Part shown: one piece after another, positions 1 to 7,116 of the stretch
Position numbering within the stretch: the first letter of the stretch is position 1
How the letters are laid out: each line of letters begins with the position of its first letter
Assembly (NCBI GenBank): GCA_964371655.1
Contig: CAYJOD010000003.1
Coordinates: 1 to 64,000 of the forward strand
Direction of reading: 5' to 3'
From: CAZGSN01 sp964371655
GTDB lineage: Bacteria > Desulfobacterota > Binatia > HRBIN30
DNA length: 64,000 nucleotides
Made by a program: the position numbers and the translations under genes
Notes under the pieces: generated by a model
Told to the model about the DNA's origin: nothing
Seen by the model: only the letters and a program-made list of their open reading frames with translations
The model's database searches: none

Positions 1-15
1 GGATAATCCCTCCGA

Positions 16-101
16 GTTATGTGGTGTTGGTTTCCTTCGGGGAAGCGCCAGCGGCAAGACCGATCAGCACCGACACCACATAAGTCGCATCGCCACATAA
101 C
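16..101. repeat. Inverted repeat at the edge of the radC remnant
   Basis: The 9-mer GTTATGTGG at 16-24 has its exact reverse complement CCACATAAC at 93-101, and a second inward copy lies at 76-83. The unit ends exactly where the readable RadC frame begins, and its last bases supply a stop codon (98-100) to that frame. It may be the end of a mobile element or a recombinase site. I cannot assign a family. Confidence 0.45.
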
Positions 102-316
102 CACGTGAGGTCTTCAAGGCGATCCTTCTCGCCAACGCCGCCGCCTTCATGGTTCTACACAATCACCCGAGCGGCGATCCGACACCGTCACAGGAGGACA
201 TCGCCATCACGCGTCGTTTGCGCGAAGCCGCGGACCTCTTCGGCATTCGTTTCCTCGACCACATCGTGATCGGTGCCGGGCGCTACATCAGCTTCGTGGA
301 AAACGGGTACTGGTGA
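101..316 (+). pseudogene. radC: RadC (JAB domain) C-terminal remnant
   Basis: The frame ending at TGA 314-316 reads about 71 residues of the RadC MPN/JAB metalloprotease-like domain. It starts PREVFKAILLANAAAF, continues with the metal-site motif HNHPSGDPTPSQED, and ends FVENGYW. The frame is closed by TAA at 98-100 just before the conserved Pro-Arg-Glu-Val. The rest of the gene is therefore absent or lies in another frame inside the inverted repeat at 16-101. RadC fragments are common on integrative elements, which fits the integrase remnants nearby. It is probably non-functional. Confidence 0.75.
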
Positions 317-435
317 AGACGTCGCAAATCAGGGCACCGTTGATTCCGAGCCGTCAGGTTTCTCCAACCTGGCGGCTCTGCTCTTTACTCCCATGAGTAG
401 CCCGACGACCCAGCGATGTGTATTGTTCTGCTGAG

Positions 436-1044
436 ATGAAGCCCGACACTCCGACGGTCCCGACACGGCAGACGGCCTTCGATTACGACCGTACCATCGT
501 TGCGTTTCACGGTACCGACCGGTCGACAGCCGAGCGGCTCATCGACGGGGAGCCGTTTGGTCCGAGTACCAACGACGACGACTGGTTGGGCCACGGTATT
601 TACTTTTGGGAGTACGCACCTCAGCAAGCTTGGTGGTGGGCCGAGCGGCGTTACGGCAGCCAAGCTGCCGTTGTTGGCGCGCTTGTTCGATTGGGATGGT
701 GCCTGGACCTTCTCGACCCAAGCAACACAGCGTTACTGCGCGCCGCCTATCGCGACCTCGAAGCGTCGCTGCGCGCGGGAGGTCAGAAGCCACTCAAGAA
801 CGCCAACAATCACAAATATCTGGATTGCGCGGTCTTCAATTGGCTGTATCGAAACCTTGAGGAAGGCGGCCGGCGAGTGCAAAGCTGCAGAGCAGTGTTT
901 GTTCCCACCGTACCTGTCGCGAGGATGTGGGACCGCAGCGGGGTCTTCCAAGGAGCTCACATACAATTGTGTATCCGGGAACCCAACAGCATTGCGGCCG
1001 TGTGGCCGGTGCGGCAAGATGGACGTTATGGCAAAGACACTTGA
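436..1044 (+). CDS. ADP-ribosyltransferase-like protein, putative toxin
   Basis: The product is about 202 aa. Near the N-terminus it has VAFHGTDRSTAERLIDG, and then WLGHGIYFWEYAPQQAWWWA at about residues 52-71. An HGT motif followed by a G-(I/V)-Y-F-W block is typical of mono-ADP-ribosyltransferase-fold proteins of the DUF3990/phage-toxin type, and that assignment is by motif only. No signal peptide or membrane segment is visible. I chose the ATG at 436 over a GTG at 418 because the extra residues look unconserved. The gene overlaps the start of a small downstream ORF in another frame, as in toxin-antitoxin pairs. It lies in an island with DISARM. A toxin role is inference; it could equally be an uncharacterised enzyme. 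Confidence 0.6.
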   Translation: MKPDTPTVPTRQTAFDYDRTIVAFHGTDRSTAERLIDGEPFGPSTNDDDWLGHGIYFWEYAPQQAWWWAERRYGSQAAVVGALVRLGWCLDLLDPSNTALLRAAYRDLEASLRAGGQKPLKNANNHKYLDCAVFNWLYRNLEEGGRRVQSCRAVFVPTVPVARMWDRSGVFQGAHIQLCIREPNSIAAVWPVRQDGRYGKDT

Positions 1045-1258
1045 ACGTCAGAAGCCGCAAGGGGCGGCTCGTGTTGCTGTCGGACGACAGGCGCCCAACG
1101 AAGTGTGGTCGCCCGCCGAGTTGCTGGAGGCTTTGAAAAAGCCATCCAAGGCGCGCAAGCAAGAACTTCTGCGGGAAGTTGGAATCGTCGACGCGCACGG
1201 AAAGATCTCGAAGAAATACCGTGATTGGGGAAACCGGGTTAGCAGGGCAGGCAGCTAG
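1028..1258 (+). CDS. Small basic protein overlapping the ART-like gene
   Basis: A 76-aa product starting MAKTLERQKPQGAA, with a C-terminal helical segment (WSPAELLEALKKPSKARKQE) and ending NRVSRAGS. It starts inside the last codons of the ART-like gene (17 bp overlap, different frame), so the two are probably translationally coupled. An upstream ATG at 1019 would add three residues. I do not recognise the family. Size, charge and coupling fit an antitoxin or DNA-binding partner, but this is inferred from position only. Confidence 0.5.
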   Translation: MAKTLERQKPQGAARVAVGRQAPNEVWSPAELLEALKKPSKARKQELLREVGIVDAHGKISKKYRDWGNRVSRAGS

Positions 1259-1340
1259 CGCCCTGGGTTTGTCATAGTCCCCCTACTCTACGATCACCCT
1301 CCCGCGACCTCGCCGCGGTTTCTCACTGACAACGATTCGG

Positions 1341-1624
1341 ATGATGATCAAACGCCGGGCCCATGACGCCGGGCTCTCCTCAACTGCCGTCTGCTGCCAC
1401 ACATTCCGGGCCACCGGCATCACCGCCTACATGGAGAATGGCGGGACGCTGGAGCACGCGCAGCAGACTCGTCCACCGCAGGCGCCTTCCCGAGGTGGGA
1501 CCTGTCCGCCGAAGCGCCTTGGCGTAGGTGGATCGCCGCGCACGAGTCGCCACGTACCACGAAGCTTTACGACCGCACCACCGACCAGGTCAGCCTCGAC
1601 GAGATCGAGCGGATAGCAATCTGA
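1341..1624 (+). pseudogene. Tyrosine recombinase C-terminal remnant, frameshifted
   Basis: Bases 1341-1466 encode the catalytic core segment CCHTFRATGITAYMENGGTL through HAQQ, which contains the H-x-x-R box. The expected continuation, IAAHESPRTTKLYDRTTD to the terminal DEIERIAI, follows from 1532 to the TGA at 1622-1624 in another frame. The 65 bp between (1467-1531) interrupt the gene and shift the frame. The N-terminal two thirds are missing. This is the C-terminal end of a phage-type integrase, certainly inactive as it stands. Confidence 0.8.
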
Positions 1625-1629
1625 AACGA

Positions 1630-1833
1630 CTACGAACGACGACCGTACGGCCGCTGATTAGGTGGATCCAGCGAGATCCCCTCTTGCGAGGCTTTAGTGT
1701 AAATCGAGGCTGGCGTACGGCCCAGCTTCAAGCCAATTACCCGCGTCGGCGTATTCCCCCCCACCAACTCGCGAAGCTCTCTAACTTGACCCGCCGTCCA
1801 CGATGTTCCTGAGTTCCTAGTTGATTTAGTCAT
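1630..1833 (-). CDS. Small HTH-like (SANT/Myb-like) protein
   Basis: A 67-aa product beginning MTKSTRNSGTSWTAGQVREL, followed by TPTRVIGLKLGRTPASIYTK. The pattern SWT..V..L..L....P...I...L.RT..ai..K matches the small Myb/GcrA-like DNA-binding proteins common next to integrases. A strong Shine-Dalgarno (AAGGAGA) lies six bases before the ATG. It is the last of three consecutive minus-strand small genes. A DNA-binding role is inferred from the motif; regulatory targets are unknown. Confidence 0.6.
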   Translation of the reverse strand: MTKSTRNSGTSWTAGQVRELRELVGGNTPTRVIGLKLGRTPASIYTKASQEGISLDPPNQRPYGRRS

Positions 1834-1845
1834 CGTCGATTCTCC

Positions 1846-2088
1846 TTAACGCAGCTGTCGTTGGATCTCTTCGCGCAATCGCTCGCAGCAGAAATCAAAG
1901 ACTGACATCCGGTCTGGTCCCAGCGCACGTGCGCGAGCCGTACGGCCATGCACGGGACAACGAATACTCTCCAGGTGCCGTTGGGCCGCCTCTGGTACCT
2001 TCTTGCGCGCAGCATCCATCACTGCACGTTCTAGATTGCGCGGCTGAAACGGCCGCCCATTGAAAGTCATGCTTGTACTAATCTTCAC
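1846..2088 (-). CDS. Conserved small protein of unknown function
   Basis: An 80-aa product. The body reads MTFNGRPFQPRNLERAVMDA from an internal ATG (2070), then contains CPVHGRTARARALGP and ends in a helix with FCCERLREEIQRQLR. The three Cys residues could bind metal. The GTG at 2088 follows an AGGGAGG element, so either start is possible. It sits 12 bp upstream of the small HTH gene and 18 bp downstream of the next small gene, so the three are likely one transcript. I do not know the function. Confidence 0.5.
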   Translation of the reverse strand: MKISTSMTFNGRPFQPRNLERAVMDAARKKVPEAAQRHLESIRCPVHGRTARARALGPDRMSVFDFCCERLREEIQRQLR

Positions 2089-2106
2089 AGCGCGAGCCCT
2101 CCCTTT

Positions 2107-2367
2107 CTAGTTCCACTCGTACTCACGCCACGGGATAGAGCTCACCGGCACGTTTGCGAGAAATCCTGCAATGTCCCGTCGGCCGAAGTACGTCGGCACC
2201 CCACGTGAATCTTGAGCCATCAGAACGACTGGTACGCCGGGGAACAATGGTGCGAACGAGCACTGCACTCGCTCGGCCTCTACGCGGTTCTGCACTACGT
2301 GTGGCTTCACGATGACGATGCCAAACGTCACCCCCTGCTCTTTCAACAATGCACCGTGCAACCTCAT
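2107..2367 (-). CDS. Conserved small protein of unknown function
   Basis: An 86-aa product starting MRLHGALLKEQGVTFGIVIV, with a central FPGVPVVLMAQDSRGVPTYF segment and ending with an aromatic, acidic tail. The ATG has a good Shine-Dalgarno (AAAGGAG). The protein looks globular, with no membrane segment. The GVP.VLMAQDS.G.PTY.GR pattern seems familiar from hypothetical proteins on integrative elements, but no role is known to me. It is the first gene of the three-gene minus-strand cluster. Confidence 0.55.
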   Translation of the reverse strand: MRLHGALLKEQGVTFGIVIVKPHVVQNRVEAERVQCSFAPLFPGVPVVLMAQDSRGVPTYFGRRDIAGFLANVPVSSIPWREYEWN

Positions 2368-2457
2368 GCCTCTACTCCTTTCCCCAGCGGCCCTTGGTCC
2401 GATGGGACTCTGAACTTGGCCGTCTGATATCAGAGCGCGGGCATGCGTGTCAATCGG

Positions 2458-2500
2458 TACTGTCGCTAGATTAAGAACATCAGCAATGCTGACGACAGTA
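2458..2500. promoter_or_regulatory. Nested dyad, candidate operator for the XRE regulator
   Basis: TACTGTCG (2458-2465) and CGACAGTA (2493-2500) form an inverted repeat. Just inside the right arm is a perfect 13-bp palindrome TCAGCAATGCTGA (2480-2492). The block ends about 43 bp before the XRE start codon, where an autoregulatory operator or promoter would be expected. The function is inference. Confidence 0.4.
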
Positions 2501-2542
2501 TTGCTTGCGTTGCGTCGTGAGTTCCACTAGAAGGAATCCACC

Positions 2543-2911
2543 GTGAGCAATGCCTCTATTGAGCCGTTCTACCGAGAGCTGGGTCGGCGCATCAGCGAGC
2601 TTAGAACGAAACGTGGGCTCACCCAGGATGATCTCGCTAACAAGATCGTCCCCAACGTCACTCGAGCCGCGATCGGCAACATAGAAGGAGGCAAGCAACG
2701 CGTTCTCTCCCATACCCTTTGGCAACTTGCTCAAGCACTTGACGTGAGTCCTCTGGACCTATCTCCGCTCACTCCGACTTCTCGATTGTCCTCCATTGCT
2801 AACCAGCGAGCCGTCGAGAATGATCTTCAAAAGAGCCTCAATTTGCCAAAGTCTGCCATCAAAAAGTTGGCCGCACGCATGCGGACCGGTACCCGAGGAG
2901 GCACTTCATGA
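2543..2911 (+). CDS. XRE-family helix-turn-helix regulator
   Basis: A 122-aa product with a Cro/C1-type HTH at about residues 12-68 (RRISELRTKRGLTQDDLANK, then a recognition helix followed by IGNIEGGKQ). Translation starts at a GTG preceded by GAAGGAA. The stop overlaps the next gene by four bases (ATGA), so it is coupled to the ImmA/IrrE-like protease. XRE-ImmA/IrrE pairs act on mobile elements as repressor and anti-repressor protease. Here the pair precedes a vsr gene and faces the DISARM operon, so it may control island functions. That regulatory link is inference. Confidence 0.85.
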   Translation: MSNASIEPFYRELGRRISELRTKRGLTQDDLANKIVPNVTRAAIGNIEGGKQRVLSHTLWQLAQALDVSPLDLSPLTPTSRLSSIANQRAVENDLQKSLNLPKSAIKKLAARMRTGTRGGTS

Positions 2912-3435
2912 GTATCCAGTCAGCCCGCCTACAGGCGGAACGATTCGTTGAGGGCCTCAACATCACATCCCTGCCTATCGACGTAGTGGCAGTTGCAGAA
3001 CAAGCCGGTCTTGTCGTTGTGTTCGACAATCTCGGATCGGATGTCTCAGGACTGCTGGTTGCCAATACGGACGGGGCCTGCATTTTTGTTCAGGACACTG
3101 ATCATCCGAATCGGCAGCGCTTCACTATCGCCCATGAAATCGGCCACCACACGCTAGGCCATCAATTCGAAGACGGTGGCCACGTACACGTCGACCGAGG
3201 CAACTTCATCAGCCAGCGCGGCCCGCGAGCTTCTGCCGGCATCGATCCAAAGGAAATTGAAGCAAATCAGTTTGCCGCATCGCTCTTGATGCCCACCTTT
3301 CTACTTCGGCGCGAAGTCGCCGCACGTGTGCAAAACGGACCTGTCCTCGACCATCACGTTACAGATCTCGCCCAGGCGTTCGAGGTAAGCGAACAGGCTA
3401 TGACTATCCGACTCTCCGCTCTCGGCTTGTTGTAA
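2908..3435 (+). CDS. ImmA/IrrE-family metallo-endopeptidase
   Basis: A 175-aa product. The zinc-binding motif is HEIGHHTLGH (HExxH at about residues 76-80). A downstream helix, EANQFAASLLMPTFLL, carries the E-x-x-A-x-x-F-A-A-x-L-L-M-P signature of ImmA/IrrE (peptidase M78) enzymes. Such enzymes cleave or relieve their partner XRE repressor. Length and motif order are normal, and the gene overlaps the XRE gene by 4 bp. No signal peptide is present, so it should act in the cytoplasm. Confidence 0.9.
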   Translation: MSIQSARLQAERFVEGLNITSLPIDVVAVAEQAGLVVVFDNLGSDVSGLLVANTDGACIFVQDTDHPNRQRFTIAHEIGHHTLGHQFEDGGHVHVDRGNFISQRGPRASAGIDPKEIEANQFAASLLMPTFLLRREVAARVQNGPVLDHHVTDLAQAFEVSEQAMTIRLSALGLL

Positions 3436-3453
3436 GGATTCGGCACTACGTCT

Positions 3454-3479
3454 TTTCGTACGCCGCAAGGGGTTGAGCG
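3454..3479 (+). repeat. Left copy of an imperfect 26-bp direct repeat flanking DISARM
   Basis: The 26 bp before the vsr start (TTTCGTACGCCGCAAG onward) match 14695-14720 with three mismatches and the same orientation. This copy includes the AAGGGG Shine-Dalgarno of vsr. The two copies bracket the whole DISARM operon. Confidence 0.5.
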
Positions 3480-3481
3480 TG

Positions 3482-4108
3482 ATGAGCACGGACGCGTTCC
3501 AGGTCAAACCATCCTTTCGAGGCCTACGAGCATCATCAGACGTGGCATCTAGGGCGGCGAAGGGATCCAGTGCGAAGCGCAATACACGGTGTGAGATGCT
3601 CCTGCGGCGCGAACTCAGGCGACGGGGCCTCCGCTACCGACTGCATTCCGGTAACCTTCCAGGCCGTCCTGACATCGTGTTCTTGCGTCAACGAATAGCC
3701 GTCTTCTGCGATGGAGACTTCTGGCACGGTCGAGACCTTGCGGCTCGGCTGGCAAAGCTCGCACGAGGTCACAACGCCGAATATTGGGTCGCGAAGGTCA
3801 GACGCAACACCGAGCGTGATCGTGACCAAACCCGCGCGCTTGAGGAATCAGGCTGGCTAGTCTTGCGGTTCTGGGAATCAGACATCATGCACTATACGAG
3901 TCAGACCGTCGATTACATCGTCGACAACCTGACCAGGCGCCGAACTCTTCATATCAACTCTAGGTCTTCTTCTCCTTCCAGTTCTCCTACACATTGTGCT
4001 TGGGTGCCGTCCGCCTCGAATCGCGAAGCGAATCCTGGTGAAATCCACCATCCCAGCATGGCGGACGGAACTTCTCCACACGTTACCGCGTCCACGTCAT
4101 ACACTTGA
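3482..4108 (+). CDS. vsr: Vsr-type DNA mismatch endonuclease, zinc-less variant
   Basis: A 208-aa product. Residues about 30-150 follow the very-short-patch-repair fold: KRNTRCEMLLRRELRRRG, then LPGRPDIVF with the catalytic Asp, DGDFWHGRD with the active-site His, and WLVLRFWESDI. E. coli Vsr cuts at T:G mismatches made by deamination of 5-methylcytosine. Its structural-zinc Cys positions (HGC, HDC, WEC) are replaced here by Asp, Leu and Ser, so this is a zinc-independent variant. The last 50 or so residues are Ser/Pro-rich, unlike the family, and run 160 bp antisense into the end of drmE. ATG 3482 is chosen over TTG 3473 because of an AAGGGG element at good spacing. A 5mC methyltransferase, the usual partner, lies at the far end of the DISARM operon. 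Confidence 0.8.
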   Translation: MSTDAFQVKPSFRGLRASSDVASRAAKGSSAKRNTRCEMLLRRELRRRGLRYRLHSGNLPGRPDIVFLRQRIAVFCDGDFWHGRDLAARLAKLARGHNAEYWVAKVRRNTERDRDQTRALEESGWLVLRFWESDIMHYTSQTVDYIVDNLTRRRTLHINSRSSSPSSSPTHCAWVPSASNREANPGEIHHPSMADGTSPHVTASTSYT

Positions 4109-7100
4109 ACCTCTTGCCGCAACCGCTCGACAAGATCTTCGATGCGCGCCTGGTCGACCCCGAGGTCGACAGGCCGACCCTTCCAAACCTGAAGCAGCGC
4201 GCGTCCCGCACCAGCGCGAAGTGAACGCAAGCGGATACACGCTGACACCACCTCGTCCCGCGATACCTCCGAGTGCTGCTCGATGAGCGGCCAGAGTGCG
4301 ACGAGTTCTGTATGCACGGATCTCGGTGCGATCGGCGAAACGCGATCGACTTCGAGCCAACCCTCAATCGTCTGACCCTCTCGTTGTACACCTACGGCCG
4401 CTAGCCTTGCCCGGAGTTGTGACAGGGAGACCCGCTCCGCTTCTTGCAGTCGATGCAGGGCCTTTCGCCACTCTTGCGCGGCCCTGACCAGCGTGGGATT
4501 GGACGTCTCGACCGCATTGACAACGGCTTCCGTAAACTCATCTGCAGGTGACCAGCGACCATCGCCCGGCCCGAGAATCACGCGATCGCCGGGAGATACT
4601 CTTGCCGCCACGCGATCCCGAACTGCGTCCCCCTCTTCGACCACCACGCGACCTTCGCGGGCCAATACCTTTGCGTCCACCTCTCCTGCCACCCAAAGGA
4701 ACACGCAGGGTGTGCGTTCAGCGAGGCTCGGTTCAACGGTACGGCCTTGGCTCTCGTGATCTTCTTCATCGAAAACAGGAGCAGAGAACGAAGCAGGCGT
4801 AGGTCGCGACCCACCGACAGCGCCCAGTAGCGACCGCGTGCCTGGATGACGTAGTCCGCCAGCTATTTGCTCCCATCGGTGGCCATCAGTCTCGTCCACA
4901 AGGGCAACAATTGCACGTGGAGTATGCGCCCAGAGTCGGCGCGCGAACGATACACTGAGCCACCCGGCAACCAGACAGGAACTACATACGGCAAGGTCCC
5001 GCAGTAAGACTGGCTCGATATTTCGCAATCCAAGCCTTTGAACGAGTGCCGCGACAGCTCTCACTTGCTCCGGACGATCGCACGCGAAATACCAGTGTTC
5101 TTCGGTCGCCGCTTTTTCTAACAGAAACATTTGCAAGCCAGCCGCTCGTGAGTTCGTGTTATCCGGGACCTGGCTGACAGCCTTGATGACTCGCATCTCC
5201 AGATCCCTAAGGCTCGACAGTGCCACGACTGCAGACGGTCGAAGGGAAGCCCACTTCTTGTCGAGGGAAGCTGACCAAGAAGAGGTGAATCGCGTGATCT
5301 CGGACCATTCAGCCGGGGTGGCGGCAACCAACAGTCGGAGAGTCTTAGCCAGCATCGTGAGGTGGTATTGCCAATACTCGGGAAGATCCTGGCACGAACG
5401 GACCGCGGCCAGGTAGTCATCTAGCGCTTTGACAACCGCACATTCGCTCGCTGGTCCTTCCATGACTCGCGGCTGGATGTTGGTGCCGGTAGCTGCTTCC
5501 CAAAGTGACAGCTGCCCGGGGTCTGTATTCACATCGTCGAGCTCGAGAATAGCGACCAAGTCATCAGACGAAACTTCGAGGTACCGGTGACGGGGCAACC
5601 ACGCAGGCGGCGAGGACGGGGCGTAGCCAGCTGCCGACCATGTGACTATTGGTGGGGCTCCTTCCATGTTGATTAAGAACGGAAGTTCGTGCCGCCCATG
5701 GTCGAGTCGGTCATATCCATCTACCAGTATCGCTTGCAGGCGAACGCCCGTCTCCGCGAGAAGACGTGCCGCGCCTAGAGACGGCACGACAAGAATCAGG
5801 GCACCCTCGGTTTCAACCCCAACTGGCGATGCGCCGAGGAACCGTACTAGGCCGTGGTCCATTAGCCGCACCCCGTTTGATTGAACGCCCTCAAGGAGAT
5901 CGAGCCCTCGCTGTCGGGAAGTCACCACCACGAGTCGGCTCGGGATCGACGTGGATCCAATGGCGGCATCCCAATGGAAAAACCGCTGCACAGGATCGGT
6001 GCTTGATGCGCGTAGGTCGGGAAAGTCACGCAACGACGATAGACGGCACTTCTCAATCGGGATCATCCGATGCGCCCACTCAGGTGGTCGAGGTACGACA
6101 CCGTCTCTCCCACGAAGGCGGAGCCAACCTTGCCTGGGTGGGCCCGCTAATCCTTCGAACTGCACGAAGAAACCATCCACCTCATAAGTCTGTCCGGCGC
6201 GGAGGTTCTGTGCCTTGATCTGAGAAGACGTCATCGCATCGAGCACGAGGAGCCCGATCAAAGAGACTATCGCGTGGAGTGGTGAGCACGCGATCGAGGG
6301 CTGGAGCAAGAACAAGGGCTCCCTCTCTTGGCCGAGAACATGGCAGTACGAGATGTACGAGTTCACCCGATCGAGCCAGGTCACAGAAATCGGCCGGTCA
6401 CCGCGCTGAAGGTTCACACCTTGAAGGAACGGTAAGTCATCCCAAAGCAATGATATTCTCTCGGACCAGTGGAGGCATGCCCCAGGTTGGTTCTCGCCAA
6501 CCTCCTCCAGCACGACGCGCAGCGCGTAGTCGTCGTCAAACATTCCGATGACGCCAAAGGTGTCCGGTATGACGTCTCGGATTTCGTCTACATAGAGAAC
6601 CGCGGCTCCGGCTCTTGCCCGTTCTTCTTCGGAGCGGCTCGAATCCTCCAGAACGGCGGCGACGAGATCGAGGCGGTACCGTGTTCCGGAAAGCATCCTG
6701 TTGGTCGCTGACGCAAGGCGTTGGCGAACGCTCGGAAGAGCGCGCGCGGCTCGCTCGATCGTGAGCGCGCCGGCAGCCGCCAGCAGATCGAGTTCGTTAG
6801 TAACTGCAATGCGCTTCGTCTTGGAGATTGTGGGAAGGATACTCTGTGTTCCGCTGTCGCGATCGCGGATGGCCTCGGTGGCCCCCTCAATCGCCTTGTC
6901 GGTGGCTAATCCGGGGCCGTTGGTGGCGAAGCAATCGAGGGCCTTGCCGCAGACAACTTCAATCTCCGATGCGGGGCCACCGAGCATGTACTGACATATT
7001 GAGAGGACGCGCCACTTCGTTAGCATCAGGTGGTCCGTGGCCGATGAGGTACTAAAGAGCTGCTCGGCAACGCGCGCTAGCAACTTCTCATGTGGATTCG

Positions 7101-7116
7101 CAGCGTCGCTCATCAC
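3949..7116 (-). CDS. drmE: DrmE-like protein of class 2 DISARM, with a DUF1232-like motif
   Basis: A 1055-aa product encoded last in the operon, overlapping drmC by 4 bp. No standard catalytic domain is obvious. Around residues 170-205 it has LYVDEIRDVIPDTFGVIGMF followed by DDDYALRVVL. This closely resembles the D-x-I-P-D...G-x-x-D-D core of DUF1232 (YkvA-like) segments. The middle part carries ILVDGYDRLDH and then PPIVTWSAAGY, which look like degraded SF2 helicase motifs II and III without a preserved P-loop. The C-terminal third has ILGPGDGRWSPADEFTEAVV. The DrmE name rests on size, operon position and being the only remaining class 2 component. No signal peptide or membrane helix is evident. 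Confidence 0.65.
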   Translation of the reverse strand: MMSDAANPHEKLLARVAEQLFSTSSATDHLMLTKWRVLSICQYMLGGPASEIEVVCGKALDCFATNGPGLATDKAIEGATEAIRDRDSGTQSILPTISKTKRIAVTNELDLLAAAGALTIERAARALPSVRQRLASATNRMLSGTRYRLDLVAAVLEDSSRSEEERARAGAAVLYVDEIRDVIPDTFGVIGMFDDDYALRVVLEEVGENQPGACLHWSERISLLWDDLPFLQGVNLQRGDRPISVTWLDRVNSYISYCHVLGQEREPLFLLQPSIACSPLHAIVSLIGLLVLDAMTSSQIKAQNLRAGQTYEVDGFFVQFEGLAGPPRQGWLRLRGRDGVVPRPPEWAHRMIPIEKCRLSSLRDFPDLRASSTDPVQRFFHWDAAIGSTSIPSRLVVVTSRQRGLDLLEGVQSNGVRLMDHGLVRFLGASPVGVETEGALILVVPSLGAARLLAETGVRLQAILVDGYDRLDHGRHELPFLINMEGAPPIVTWSAAGYAPSSPPAWLPRHRYLEVSSDDLVAILELDDVNTDPGQLSLWEAATGTNIQPRVMEGPASECAVVKALDDYLAAVRSCQDLPEYWQYHLTMLAKTLRLLVAATPAEWSEITRFTSSWSASLDKKWASLRPSAVVALSSLRDLEMRVIKAVSQVPDNTNSRAAGLQMFLLEKAATEEHWYFACDRPEQVRAVAALVQRLGLRNIEPVLLRDLAVCSSCLVAGWLSVSFARRLWAHTPRAIVALVDETDGHRWEQIAGGLRHPGTRSLLGAVGGSRPTPASFSAPVFDEEDHESQGRTVEPSLAERTPCVFLWVAGEVDAKVLAREGRVVVEEGDAVRDRVAARVSPGDRVILGPGDGRWSPADEFTEAVVNAVETSNPTLVRAAQEWRKALHRLQEAERVSLSQLRARLAAVGVQREGQTIEGWLEVDRVSPIAPRSVHTELVALWPLIEQHSEVSRDEVVSACIRLRSLRAGAGRALLQVWKGRPVDLGVDQARIEDLVERLRQEVQVYDVDAVTCGEVPSAMLGWWISPGFASRFEADGTQAQCVGELEGEEDLELI

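Noticed and set aside
500..1018. Upstream part of the frame that ends with the small basic protein
   Set aside because: It is a shifted reading of the ART-like gene. Only the part from 1028 looks like a separate protein.
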